Positions 1 to 12,649 of a stretch of DNA of 64,000 nucleotides are shown here, one piece after another (the first letter of the stretch is position 1; each line of letters starts with the position of its first letter). The translations under genes were made by a program, and so were the position numbers. The DNA lies in NCBI GenBank assembly GCA_018417955.1, contig JACTVC010000016.1, positions 1,116,001 to 1,180,000 of the forward strand, read 5' to 3'. The DNA comes from Laccaria trichodermophora. Its lineage: Eukaryota > Basidiomycota > Agaricomycetes > Agaricales > Hydnangiaceae. Under the pieces are notes generated by a model. It made no database searches, was not told the origin of the DNA, and was given only the letters and a program-made list of their open reading frames with translations.

Positions 1-365
1 GATCAGCCCACTTGCTGCACCCTGGCTCGGCAAAGTCAGTTTACATACCCGAGGTCATGAATGTCATTGTCAGCCCCGAGCAGAGATGAGGCCGGCCCCC
101 ATCTGTTGCCATCTCCAGCCCGGATATGGCCAGGCCCAGTCGGCACCACACTCCCTACCATTCTTTGGCTTGTCTCCAATTAAACAATTTATGTTGCCAT
201 CTGTCCCATGATGATAGCCAGCCCGGCTAACACATGGCCTAGCTAAGTTTACTTGTTCATATGTTGTACCAACCCCCTAATGTTCTTTTCCATGTCCTGC
301 ATTCAAAATCACCCTCTGGTTTTATGTTTGCATCAGGCCATTGAGAACATTAGCTGGTCCTGTAT
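1..365. other. No gene recognised; repeat-like DNA
   Basis: No convincing reading frame or RNA gene is visible. The word GATCAGCC and several GGCCNGGC-type words recall the dispersed repeat at 6840-7325, so this may be the edge of another copy, but no long match could be established by eye. Degenerate traces of the adjacent 120-bp satellite begin near position 366. Confidence 0.35.
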
Positions 366-2930
366 TCTGGTGCAAAGTTACTGAGCAGACAAGGTCATTG
401 AATCTGTACAAATGCATGGAAACAGCGAATCAAACATGTTCAGATGCAAAATAATGGAGCCGACAAGTGGGAAATAGTACAAATACCCGGGTTTCACCTT
501 GAGTGATTGAATCGATTCCATATTAAATCATCGTGTCTGAGCCAGTGCATTTTTCAGGGAAAAGATGTGTGAGCTGGCACCATGTCCGGGTGAAATTACA
601 CCAAGCAGACATGAATTACATCAGTAAAGGTGCACATCGGGTGATGCAGGCATTTGAATTCTAAACTGTTGAAGTACCTTGGCTGGTGCCATGTCCAGAT
701 GCAAAATAATCAAGCAGACAAGTGAATGAAATGGGTAAAAATGCCTGGGCTGCACATCGGGTGATATTAAATTGTTGAAGTACTTTGGCTGGGTGAAAAA
801 CGACTGAGCAGACAAGTGAATTAAATCATCAAAAGTGCCCGGGCCATGTCTCGGATAATAGAGCTGATTTTATATTAAATTGGTGAAGTACTTTGGCTGG
901 TGCCAAGGTCAAGTGGAAAATAACCGAGCAGACAAGTGAGTTAAATCAGCAAAAGTGCTCGGGCTGCGTCTCGGATAATAGAGCCGATTTACTATTAAAT
1001 TGTTGTACTTTGGCTGGTGCCAAGGCCAGGTGAAAAATGACCGAGCAGACAAGTGAATTAAATCGGTAAAAGTGCCCAGGCTACATCTCGGGTAATAGAG
1101 CCGATTTAATGGTAAATTGGTGAACTACTTTAACTGGTGCCGAGGCCGAGTGGAAAATAACCAAGCAGACAAGTGAATCAAATCAGTAAAAGTGCCCAGG
1201 CTGCATCTTGGATAATAGAGCCAATTTAATATTAAATTGGTGAAGTACTTTGGCTGGTGCCGAGGCTGGGTGAAAAATAACCGAGCAGACAAGTGAATTA
1301 AATCGGTAAAAGTGCCCAGGCTATGTCTCGGGTAATGGAGCCAATTTAATATTAAATTGGTGAAGTACTTTGGCTGGTGCCGAGGCTGGGTGGAAAATAA
1401 CCGATCAGACAAGTGAATTAAATCGGTAAAAGTGCCCAGGCTATGTCTCGGGTAATAGAGCCGATTTAATATTAAATTGGTGAAGTACTTTAAGTGGTGC
1501 CGAGGCCAAGTGGAAAATAACCGAGCAGACAAGTGAATCAAATCGGTAAAAGTGCCTGGGCTGCATCTTGGATAATAGAGCCAATTTAATATTAGATTGG
1601 TGAAGTACTTTGGCTGGTGCCGAGGCCGGGTGGAAAATAACCGAGCAGACAAGTGAATTAAATCGGTAAAAGTGCCCAGGCTATGTCTCGGGTAATAGAG
1701 CCGATTTAATATTAAATTGGTGAAGTACTTTAAGTGGTGCCGAGGCCAAGTGGAAAATAACCGAGCAGACAAGTGAATCAAATCGGTAAAAGTGCCTGGG
1801 CTGCATCTTGGATAATAGAGCCAATTCAATATTAGATTGGTGAAGTACTTGGCTGGTGCCGAGGCTGGGTGGAAAATAACCGAGCAGACAAGTGAATTAA
1901 ATCGGTAAAAGTGCCCAGGCTACGTCTCGGGTAATAGAGCTGATTTAATATTAAATTGGTGACGTACTTTGGCTGGTGCCGAGGCCAGGTGAAAAATGAC
2001 TGAGCAGACAAGTGAATTAAATCGGTAAAAGTGCCCAGGCTATGTCTCGGGTAATAGAGCCGATTTAATATTAAATTGGTGAAGTACTTTAAGTGGTGCC
2101 GAGGCCGAGTGGAAAATAACCGAGCAGACAAGTGAATCAAATCGGTAAAAGTGCCCAGGCTACGTCTCGGGTAATAGAGCTGATTTAATATTAAATTGGT
2201 GAAGTACTTTGGCTGGTGCCGAGGCCGGGTGAAAAATGACCGAGCAGACAAGTGAATTAAATCGGTAAAAGTGCCCAGGCTACGTCTCGGGTAATAGAGC
2301 TGATTAAATATTAAATTGGTGAAGTACTCTAAGTGGTGCCGAGGCCAAGTGGAAAATAACCGAGCAGACAAGTGAATCAAATCGGTAAAAGTGCCTGGGC
2401 TGCATCTTGGATAATAGAGCCAATTTAATATTAGATTGGTGAAGTACTTTGGCTGGTGCCGAGGCCGGGTGGAAAATAACTGAGCATACAAGTGAATTAA
2501 ATTGGTAACAATGCCTGCGCTGTGTCATGGGTAATAGAGCCGATTTAATATTAAATTGGTGAAGTACTTTAACTGGTGCTGAGGCCGAGTGGAAAATAAC
2601 CGAGCAGACAAGTGAATTAAATTGGTAAAAGTGACCAGCCTGCATCCTGGATAATAGAGCCGATTTACTATTAAATCATTGAAGTACTTTGGCTGGTGCC
2701 GAGGCCAGGTCGAATATAACCAAGCAGACAAGTGAATTAAATTGGTAAAAACACCCGGGCTGCTGCTGATGATCAAATATGAAATTGTTATGCTGTCTAT
2801 GGATGGTTGAAGTGGACCACTACTGAGCCTACAAGTGAAGTATATCACTGAACATGCCTGGGTTGCATCTGTATCATTTCAGTCTGGGTGTAATATTACC
2901 GAGCAGACAAGATAACACAACTGATGAGGG
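366..2930 (-). repeat. 120-bp satellite array, left arm of an inverted pair
   Basis: About twenty head-to-tail copies of a 120-bp unit are visible, recognisable by the recurring words GAGCAGACAAGTGAAT, AAATCGGTAAAAGTGCC and TTGGTGAAGTACTTTGGCTGG. Copies in the middle (1100-2500) are close to each other. Copies before 850 and after 2700 are diverged and of irregular length, the usual pattern when array edges escape homogenisation. The unit is a multiple of three, so it stays open in one minus frame as a 40-residue repeat; this is treated as an artefact of unit length, not as a gene. The same unit occurs in opposite orientation at 4076-6815. Confidence 0.95.
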
Positions 2931-4075
2931 TTGTTCCCCGAGCTCGGAGCCATTCATACACCAATGCCGAATAGACAAGTTAGTTATAACTTTCACACCA
3001 TCCGCCTGATGCTCCCTCTCAATGCCATCATTGTTGACTGACAATTACTAAATCAGGCACTAGTTTCTCCAATAGGTGTAATCCCGCCCCCATTCCGCCC
3101 ACCAGTCATCAGTATAGTATTTCCACTGTTACTGGACTATTTCTCTCCAAAAAAGTTCCTAATCATATTTTGGTCATGTTTATTATATATGGTGTGAGGT
3201 TCACTTAAGGCTGGGGTAGCTAGTAGGTTGTTCAAAGAGTATTGATCAGGTAAGGAAGGCAGGATGTTTTAAATATCTGTTTTGGTAGATACAGAGATAT
3301 GGCTGGAATGTTAGTGACTATCCATGTACCATTGTCCTGCTCCATATATAATCTTCTGAAATCATTATCTTGTCTTGTCAATCTCTGTAATTCCTTTAAA
3401 ACTTCTTTCTAGCTATCCCATCCCTACCTCCAACCCACTTTTGACTCTCACTGGTGAAACGGTGGTGATGTAACTAATGGATACAATGTATTCCTCCCTC
3501 CTCTCCATGCACCATTTACCAGGTAAGTTGCTCCAATTAGAACCTTATATCTTCATGTCGTGCAAATAATAATTGAACATATTCCTCTGGAACTCCCATG
3601 GGATTTATATGTCTTCTGGGCATGTTGTGCAATACAGATACTCAGAACCCCAAATGGCTATTCTGAGCTACCACAAATTAAGCATATATAATATACACTG
3701 TATTCTTTCTGCTTTGGGGAGGCTACAGTAAAGGTATACATACCATGGGGAACATTGAGGGAGATACATGTCAACTACACTACTATAGGTTCTTGTTTTG
3801 AGTATGACATAGACTACATCAAGATATAATTAGCAGGGTTTTTGGGGAGAAGTGGCCAGTAATGGTTGAGATATAATGCTGATGACAGGAGGGCAGGATG
3901 GCAGGATGGAAGGATGGAAGGATGGGAGGATGATGGGATGGTGGGATGGCAGGATGGCAGGATGGCAGGATGGCGGGATGGCGGGATGGCGGGATGGCGG
4001 GATGGCGGGATGGCGGGATGGCGGGAGAATCCACTCACTTGCCACTTTGCAGCCAGACATGGCATTAGCTGAAGG
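2931..4075. other. Spacer between the inverted satellite arms
   Basis: This 1.1-kb spacer separates the two satellite arms. It is AT-rich and apart from the minisatellite at 3886-4026 contains no supported gene. It would form the loop if the two arms paired. Confidence 0.6.
3886..4026 (+). repeat. 8-bp minisatellite (ATGGCGGG and variants)
   Basis: A run of about seventeen copies of an 8-bp purine-rich unit. The left half has variants such as ATGGAAGG and ATGGCAGG and the right half is nearly pure ATGGCGGG, suggesting expansion from the right end. It keeps several frames open on both strands, which explains the repetitive His-Pro-Ala or Gly-Trp-Arg reading frames here; these are not genes. 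Confidence 0.95.
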
Positions 4076-6815
4076 ACTTCACCAATTGAATATCAAATCG
4101 GTTGTATTATCTGATGTGCAACCTGGGCATTTCTACCATGTTATTTTTTACCCGGCCTCGGACCAGCCAAAGTATGACAATTTAATATCCGTCACCCGAT
4201 GTGCAGTCCAGGCACTTTTACCAATTTAATTCACCTGTCTGCTCGGTTATTTTCTACCTGCCCTTGGCACCGGCCAAGGTACCTCAACAATTCAATATTA
4301 AATTGGCTCTATTATCCGATGTGCAGCCCAGGCACTTTTATCAATTTAATTCAGTTGTCTGCTCAGTTGTTTTCCATCCAGCCAAAGCACTTCAACAATT
4401 TAATACTAAACAGGTTCTGTTATCTGAGATGCAGCCTGGCATTGTTACTGATTTAATTCACTTGTCTGCTTGGTTATTTTTCACCCAGCCTCGGCACCAG
4501 CCAAAGTACTTCACCAATTTAATATTAAATTGGCTCTATTATCGGAGACGCAGCCCAGGCACTTTTACTGATTTAATTCACGTGTCTGCTCGGTTATTTT
4601 CCACTTGGCCTCGGCACCAGTTAAAGTATTTCACCAATTGAATATTAAATCGGCTCTATTACCCGAGACGCAGCCCAGGCATTGTTACCAATTTAATTCA
4701 CTTGTTTGCTCGGTCATCTTTCACCCGGCCTCGGCACCAGCCAAAGTACTTCACCAATTTAATATTAAATTGGCTCTATTATCCAAGATGCAGCCCGGGC
4801 ACTTTTACTGATTTAATTCGCTTGTCTGCTCGGTTATTTTCCACTCGGCCTCGGCACCACTTAGAGTACTTCACCAATTTAATATTAAATTGGCTCTATT
4901 ATCCAAGATGCAGCCCGGGCACTTTTACTGATTTAATTCGCTTGTCTGCTCGGTTATTTTCCACTCGGCCTTAGCACCAGTTAAAGTACTTCACCAATTT
5001 AATATTAAATCGGCTCTATTACCTGAGACGTAACCTGGGCACTTTTACCGATTTAATTCACTTGTCTGCTCGGTCATCTTTCACCCGGCCTCGGCACCAG
5101 CCAAAGTACTTCACCAATTTAATATTAAATTGGCTCTATTATCCAAGATGCAGTTCGGGCACTTTTACCAATTTAATTCACTTGTCTGCTCGGTTATTTT
5201 CCACCTGGCCTTGGCACCAGTTAAAGTACTTCACCAATTTAATATTAAATCGGCTCTATTACCTGAGACATAACCTGGGCACTTTTACCGATTTAATTCA
5301 CTTGTCTGCTCGGTCATTTTTCACCCGGCCTCGGCACCAGCCAAAGTACTTCACCAATTTAATATTAAATTGGCTCTATTATCCAAGATGCAGTTCGGGC
5401 ACTTTTACTGATTTAATTCGCTTGTCTGCTCGGTTATTTTCCACTCGGCCTCGGCACCACTTAGAGTACTTCACCAATTTAATATTAAATTGGCTCTATT
5501 ATCCAAGATGCAGCCCGGGCACTTTTACTGATTTAATTCGCTTGTCTGCTCGGTTATTTTCCACTCGGCCTTAGCACCAGTTAAAGTACTTCACCAATTT
5601 AATATTAAATCGGCTCTATTACCTGAGACGTAACCTGGGCACTTTTACCGATTTAATTCACTTGTCTGCTCGGTCATTTTTCACCCAGCCTCGGCACCAG
5701 CCAAAGCACTTCACCAATTTAATATTAAATTGGCTCTATTATCCAAGATGCAGTTCGGGCACTTTCACCGATTTAATTCACTTGTCTGTTCAGTTATTTT
5801 CCACCCGGCCTCGGCACCAGTTAAAGTACTTCACCAATTTAATATTAAATCGGCTCTATTACCCGAGACATAGCCTGGGCACTTTTACCGATCTGCTCGG
5901 TTATTTTCCACTCGGCCTCGGCACCACTTAGAGTACTTCACCAATTTAATATTTAATCAGCTCTATTACCCGAGACGTAGCCTGGGCACTTTTACCGATT
6001 TAATTCACTTGTCTGCTCGGTCATTTTTCACCCGGCCTCGGCACCAGCCAAAGTACTTCAATTTAATATTAAATTGGCTCTATCATCCAAGATGCAGTCC
6101 GGGCACTTTTACCAATTTAATTCACTTGTCTGCTCGGTTATTTTCCACCTGGCCTCGGCACCAGTTAAAGTACTTCACCAATTTAATATTAAATCGGCTC
6201 TATTACCCAAGACATAGCCTGGGCACTTTTACCAATCTGCTCGGTCATTTTTCACCCGGCCTCGGCACCAGACAAAGTACGTCACCAATTTAATATTAAA
6301 TAATCTGTATTATTCAAGATGCAGCCTGGCCACTCTTACTGATTTAATTCACTTGTCTGCTCAGTTATTTTCCACTCGGCCTCGGCACCACTTAAAGTAC
6401 CTCACCAATATATTATTAAATCGGCTCTATTACCTGAGACACAGCCCGGGCACTTTTGCCAATTTAATTCACTTGTCTGCTCAGTTATTTTCCCGGCCTC
6501 GGCACCAGCCAAAGTACTTCATCAATTTAATATTGAATCAGCTCTATTACCTGAGACGCAGCCCGAGCACTTTTGCCAATTTAATTCACTTGTCTGCTCA
6601 GTTGTTTTCCACCCAGCCAAATACTTCAACAATTTAATATTCAACAGGTTCTATTATGCGAGACGCAGCCCGGGCATTGTTACCAATTTAATTCACTTGT
6701 CTGCTCCGTTATTTTTCACCCAGCCTCGGCACTAGCTAAAGTACTTCAACAATTTAAAATTAAATCGGTTTCATTATCTGAGATGCAGCCCAGGCACTTT
6801 TACTGATTTGAAGCC
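4076..6815 (+). repeat. 120-bp satellite array, right arm of an inverted pair
   Basis: About twenty-two copies of the reverse complement of the 366-2930 unit, with the words CACTTGTCTGCTCGG, CTTCACCAATTTAATATTAAA and GCACTTTTACCGATTTAATT recurring every 120 bp. A higher-order pattern is visible: a composite block of about 480 bp at roughly 4660-5140 recurs almost unchanged at 5260-5740, so recent segmental duplication has acted within the arm. Single units are shortened near 5890, 6060 and 6240. Confidence 0.95.
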
Positions 6816-6839
6816 GAGCAGAAAACATATACTAGTCCA

Positions 6840-7325
6840 TATTGAAAAGGCCAGGCTGGCTCAAAGATCGGCTGATCCCATGTTTAGAAATTGTCAGTTT
6901 TCATGGCCGACCCAGTAGCAGTATCCATTTGCTGGACTGATCAGCCAAGCCATGACTACAATAATGTGGGTCCCACCAGCTGACTCTGCTAATCAAAATT
7001 CAAGACCCTCGGCTGATCACCAACCCAGGAACATTCAAATCTGTCAACTGATCCTGCATAGCTATCTTCCATCAGCCGATATACAAATAGTTGTCCTTCG
7101 CTCTCCAGGTGTAATTCCTGCTGATCCAGCTGCACTAAATCTACATCACCGGCCGACCCTTCATTACCTTATTCATGGGACTGCATCGGCCAATTCATCA
7201 ACACCAGGTTATTGTCTCTTATCGGCCCATCAGCAGGCACCATCAACTATGGCCTGTTTGTATGTTCGGGGCTCTCAGTGTTGGTGGGTGATTCCTACTA
7301 ACTGCCCTGTTGGTTACGGGGGAGA
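6840..7325 (+). repeat. Dispersed repeat, copy 1
   Basis: This segment is clearly homologous to 51027-51560 in the same orientation. The best stretch is the block around 7190-7310, which shares CATCAGCAGGCACCATCAAC and ATTCCTACTAACTGCCCTGT with the other copy. The body is built of GGCTGATC/CAGCTGA words. It could be an LTR or leader of a retroelement whose body follows, but no terminal TG/CA pair or primer-binding site was identified. Confidence 0.75.
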
Positions 7326-9973
7326 TGGTCATTGCAGAAGGGGGAGAAGAGGCTGTCGTGAAGCTGCTGTACATTCATCTGCACCCCGAACAACTGACTT
7401 TGGTACAAGCAGAAGCTGCCGGTGAACACATAGCGGCAGTACCTGCAAGGACATCGTCTTCAGCAACGATGTCACAGGCCAACTCAATTGCCCCTTGCAG
7501 CTCACTTTCCACCCCAAGTCCATCTTGGGGATCTTCAACGTCATTTCCGCGTTCATTCACCAATGTGTTTTCTTCATCTTTGGCTCCTCTTTCCTCAAGG
7601 AGACAACACAGTCGACACTCTCTTTCATCTGTTTCTTTTTCACCAGCCCAAAAACAGTCGTTGAAAGTCCAATGATGACGTTTCATGTCGCCTGTCAGTT
7701 CTCTCACCCCTCCTCCTTCCCAACGACGACCTTTCGAATTTTACATAACTTATCCACATTGTCGACCATACAAAGACGAACATTTGCCGCCCAAGGAACT
7801 CTCATCGCCAAGTATGGTTGGCAGTGCCAGTGCAAGCGACACATGGTCGCCATCCCCACCAATGACCTTGCAACCCTCATCAATGGCCTTGCAACCCTCA
7901 TCAATGGCCTTGCAACCCTCGTCAACAGCTTCAGAGCTTGCCAGGACTTCGTCTTCAATGTCAATGTCATACTCCACATCTCCAGCACCCTCAATTCCCC
8001 TTCCACTGCCACTTCTGTTTCTGCAATCATTCGCCAACCCGGTTCCTCAGCCGCCGACCTGTTTTTTCTCAAAAGGACAACACGCCCATGGCTTCATTCC
8101 GTCATGTTCTCGTTCAATGACCCAAAAATGGCTGTTGAACATCCGGTCATGATGCTTTGGGTGTTTGCCTGTTGGTTCTCCTGTCATTCCCCTGGAGTTG
8201 TGCGTACATTGTGCAGATGATGTGTTTACGCTGCGTACCGATAGTTTTGCTGCTTGATACTTCCAGTGTTTGACTCCAGCTCACACTAGTGAAATGAGGG
8301 AATCAGGGAATGGGAAGGATGATGCAAAGGTGGTGGGGACCAAGGAGCAGGTAACCGAAGACATTGAGGTTGCGAGGGAGGGAGAAGTTGTCCGAGTCAC
8401 TGAGGCAGAAGCTGAGGGTGGACACATTGTGGCAGTATCTGTGAGGATGTTGTCTTCAGCAATGATGCCATGGTCCAAGTCAATTGCCCGCATCTCTAAT
8501 TCTGCCCCCAGTATCTGTCAGGGGTCTACACTCCTTCTTCCCCACTCATTCCCTATGGTGATTTCTCAGCCTTCGAATTGTCTGTCCTCATCAACCACTT
8601 TGCGGCTCACCTCGACTGCACAAGTGCCTGCAACAACATTGTCGCTGCCCTCATCAACAGCGTTGTTACCCTCATCAAAGGTGTGACAGTTGTCGTCAAT
8701 GTTGCTGTCCTTGTCATTTGCGCCATGGTCCACATCAATGGCCCCCCACGTCTCCAACTCCACCCCCAATCTATCTGAAAGGTCTTCGAAAGTGGATGAG
8801 CAGGTTACCGTGGAGACTGAAGTTACAACAGAGGGAGAAGAGGTTACTGTGGCACCGTGTGCACTTCTGCACCCCAATCTACTGACTTCCATTCAAGCAA
8901 AGGCTGCCAGGGGACTCGTCTCAACACCTAAGAGAGCATTGACTCCATTAGGAGCATTGACTCCACTGGTGGCGTCATGGTTCACGTTGACAACACCCAA
9001 TGTCTCAAGTTCCACTCCCAGCCCGGCTCTCTGTCACGCCCCTCTATGCCTTTCTCCTCAAAGCGACGATCTTCATCCTTACCGCCTCCCTTCCGTCAAC
9101 TCCAACATTGTGGTGGCCAACAATTACGGCAGCCAAGCAGTCCCATGGTCGATGAGGAGAGTCATCCATTATTGCCATCATACCAGCTCAATCCTCCTCG
9201 ATCTCCTTCAACGAATTCCTTGCTAAATCCCCATCAACAGCAATGTGATCCACAAAGCGAGCACTCGATGACCTACCAACCAAGCTTTGATATGCGAGAT
9301 AAGGAAGTACAGACCGATGCGCTACCATTACCAGATGTTCTCCAGGTTGACAACGAGCAATTTGCCTCATTAACGATGGGGGGTAGCCACCTCACTCCCT
9401 TTCTGACCACTCTGGCACCATCATCATCAAGTCTTTGGGTCCCCACTCCTTCTCTACAGATCTTGGAGGACTGTTCGGATGAGGTTTTTGCAAGCAACGC
9501 AAAGCAGGGGCTCTTAGCACAGGGGCAGCTAGGGAATTTGAAGGGTAATGAGAAGGGTATAGGGCTTGATGAGCAGGTTGCCGGGGAGATGAAAAGTGTA
9601 GTTGAGGGACAACAGGTCACCAAGGGGTCAGAACACATTACGATCCTGGCGAGAACATTGTCTTTGTCAACAGCTTTGTGGCCCATGCCAACAGCACCTT
9701 GCAACTTCCAGCCTGCTCTCTCTTTGACTGCTCCAACCTTGTCATCGCCAATCATGGTTGACAACACAAGCGATACTTCACCATCAATGTACAACACCCA
9801 TACAATTTCTCATCTAGCCCAGCCACCTGATCACTACAAGTACCCGGGGTCTCTTCATACACGTCCTCCTACACCATTTCCAAAGGGACGATGCTCCTTG
9901 CTCTCACCTCCCTTTTGTCAACATATACTCAATAATGGCTTAGCTGATTTCAGAAGGAACCCTGAGAAATCCC
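7309..9973 (+). pseudogene. Degenerate modular Ser/Thr/Pro-rich coding region
   Basis: No known family was recognised. Four diverged copies of one module can be aligned, near 7309-7480, 8345-8480, 8790-8915 and 9565-9670. In protein terms each begins with an acidic stretch (EQVTxExEVxxEGExV), continues with an AEAAGEHIxAV-like segment and passes into a long Ser/Thr/Pro-rich tail. The frame changes between modules and stops interrupt it, so no single open gene remains; the longest open piece (8977 onward) runs artificially into the inserted element at 9974. A 24-bp triplet repeat at 7861-7930 (CTTGCAACCCTCATCAATGG-type) lies inside. The region may be the body of a non-autonomous retroelement whose 3' LTR is at 14570, interrupted by the element at 9974-14335; that is inference. 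Confidence 0.5.
7861..7930 (+). repeat. 24-bp direct repeat, three copies
   Basis: Three consecutive copies of a 24-bp unit containing CTTGCAACCCTCATCAATGG. In one plus frame it reads as GLATLIN repeated. It is embedded in the decayed modular region. Confidence 0.9.
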
Positions 9974-10399
9974 CAGGGCATTCAGTAGCTGCGCTATGGA
10001 ACCATAAAAGTACAACATGGACAATTGTCCTATGGGTCATAGGGCTACCCAAATGGGCCCAATGCTCTGGATGTCACTATGGGGCCATGGGTGGGCCCAG
10101 TTCCTTAAGAATACCTAAGGGTGAATGTTGGGCCCAAATGTCAGGCCAAACCAAATCCTGCCAAATAGGCATTTGGCCCAGTTATGGTCATTTGAGTGGG
10201 TTAACTTAGCCTAAGGATAGTTGTTGGGCCCAATATCGAGAGTCCCAATGGCTGTATGATGGGCCCAAAGTATTGGGAAGCTGAAGAATTTTACCCGGTT
10301 TTTTTGCACCAGACTCCCAGTATTTTAGCAAAACTTGCAGTGATTTGGAACTTGCGGCAGGTCGGAACTTTCAGGGGTTGAGTGGAACTTTTGGGTTCA

Positions 10400-10985
10400 G
10401 CGGAAGATGTCCCATGTGTATTCTAATTAATGTTCCGGGCATTTCACATTTTTCTGGAACATTTATGTGGACACTCACGGTGCTTTTTGGATGTCCTGAA
10501 TCAATGTTTGTGCACTTTCTGGATGTCCTGCATATATTCCAATTAATGTTCCAGGCATTTCGCATTTTTTTCGGAACATTTATGCAGACATCCAGGTTGT
10601 TTTTTGGATGTCCTGTGTATTCTAATTAATGTCCCAGGCATTTCGCATTTTTCCGGAACATTTATGTGGACATTCAGGGTGCTTTTCAGATGTCCTGAAT
10701 CAATGTTTGTGTGCTTTCTGGATGTCCCACATATATTCCAATTAATATTCCAGGACATACAGGGTGTGTTTTGGATGTCCTGTGTATTTATTCGGGACAT
10801 TTATGCAGACATCCAGGGTGTTTTTTTGGATGTCCAGTGTGTATTCCAATTAATGTACCAGGCATTTCGCATTTTCCCAGAACATTTATGTGGACATCCA
10901 GGATGTGTTTTGGATGTCCCCAATTAATGTTCTGGGCATTTCGCATTTTTTTCAGAACATTTATGCAGACATCCAGAGTCCTTTT
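10400..10985 (+). repeat. GGACAT minisatellite, first arm
   Basis: Alternating units built from GGAACATTTATG, GACATCCAGG, TTGGATGTCC and ATTAATGTTCCGGGCATTTC. Together with 11031-12330 in opposite orientation it forms a hairpin-like pair centred near 11008, flanked by the mirror words GAACTTTCGGGTTGAG-type around 10370 and 11000. Confidence 0.9.
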
Positions 10986-11030
10986 CAGATGTTCTGTAAA
11001 CTGAAAGTTCCGCTCAACCCGAAAGTTCCA

Positions 11031-12330
11031 CTCCAAAAAACATCCTGGATGCCCACATAAATGTTCCGAAAAAAATGCGAAATGCCTGGAACATTAATTG
11101 GAATATATGCAGGACATCCAGAAAGCGCACGAATGTTGATTCAGGACATCTGAAAGGCACCCTGAATGTCCACATAAATGTTCCGGAAAAATGCGAAATG
11201 CCCGGAACATTAATTAGAATACACATGGGACATCCAAAAAACATCCTGGACGCCTGCATAAATGTTCCGAAAAAAATGCAAAATGCCTGGAACATTAATT
11301 GGAATATATGCAGGACATCCAGAAAGTGCACAAACATTGATTCAGGACATCCGAAAAGCACCCTGAATGTCCACATAAATGTTCCGGAAAAATGCGAAAT
11401 GCCCGGAACATTAATTAGAATACACATGGGACATCCAAAAAACATCCTGGATGTCTGCATAAATGCTCCGAAAAAAATGCGAAATGCCCGGAACATTAAT
11501 TGGAATATATGCGGGACATCCAGAAAGCGCACGAACATTGATTCAGGACATCTGAAAGGCACCCTGAATGTCCACATAAATGTTCCGGAAAAATGCGAAA
11601 TGCCAAATGGGACATTTGAGAAACATCCTGGATGTCTGCATAAATGTTCCGAAAAAAATGCGAAATGCCTGGAATGTTTATTGGAATATATGCAGGACAT
11701 CCAGAAAGCACACATTCATTCATTCAGGACATCTGAAAAGCACCCTGGATGTCCATATATATGTTCCAGAAAACTGCGAAATGCCTGGAACATTAATTAG
11801 AATACACCCAGGACATCCGAAAAACATCCTGGATGTCTGCATAAATGTTCCGAAAAAAATGCGAAATGCCCGGAATGTTAATTGGAATATATGCGGGACA
11901 TCCAGAAAGCACATGGTCATTGATTCAGGACATCTGAAAAGCACCCTGGATGTCCATATGAATGTTCCGGAAAAATGCAAAATTCCTAGAACAATAATTA
12001 GAATACATATGGGACATCTGAAAATCATCCTGGATGTCTGCATAAATGTCCCGAAAAAAATGCGAAATGCCCGGAACATTAATTGGACTATACACAGGAC
12101 ATCCAAAAGCACCTTGGATGTTCCAGAACATGAATTGGAATATATATGGGACATCTGTTAATTGGAATATACACGAGACATGCAAAAAGCACATGAACAT
12201 TGATTCAGGACATCTGAATGGCACCCTGGATGTCCATGTAAATGTTCCGAAAAAATGCGAAATGCATGGAACACTAATTGGGACATCCGCAAAGCATTCT
12301 GCATGTCCACAATTGTCCGTTCCATTGTGT
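11031..12330 (-). repeat. GGACAT minisatellite, inverted arm
   Basis: Same monomers as the preceding array in reverse orientation, organised in a composite period of about 200 bp (the word CCGGAAAAATGCGAAATGCC recurs near 11182, 11385 and 11585). Long frames on both strands reflect unit lengths and are not genes. The segment 12331-12650 that follows holds nothing recognisable. Confidence 0.9.
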
Positions 12331-12649
12331 AAACTGAATGCCATTGAATGACCTCATCTACAAGTGAACATCACCAAGTTCTGCAAAGTGAGAGAACATC
12401 AGCATTTTCTGCAAAGTGCATAAGGACCTATATGCTTGATATCTTGGTTATCTCAGTGTTTTTATACATTGCTTTTGGGTACTAGAAATTGGGGGAATAG
12501 CTCATGCACATCCTAGGAAAAGCTCATAGGCACTTTATGTTTCTTGACACAGGAAGGTTTTCTGTCCTAGAATATCATACCCTTCATTTCAAGACCTTCA
12601 CATTGTCTCAGGAGATTTAACTAGAAACCAGAGTCCTATATGGACACCA

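Noticed and set aside
1125..2491. Long minus-strand open frames with a 40-residue repeat (YFTNLILN...LFSTRPRHQPK)
   Set aside because: They are the 120-bp satellite read in a frame that stays open because the unit is a multiple of three; the inverted array shows the same in the opposite strand.
3886..4026. CRISPR-like or regularly spaced array
   Set aside because: Units are directly adjacent with no unique spacers; the same holds for every tandem array in the window, and the organism is a eukaryote.
8977..10209. 410-residue plus-strand open frame as one gene
   Set aside because: The last 79 residues are encoded by the inserted element that begins at 9974, so the frame is a chance fusion of decayed module and element end.
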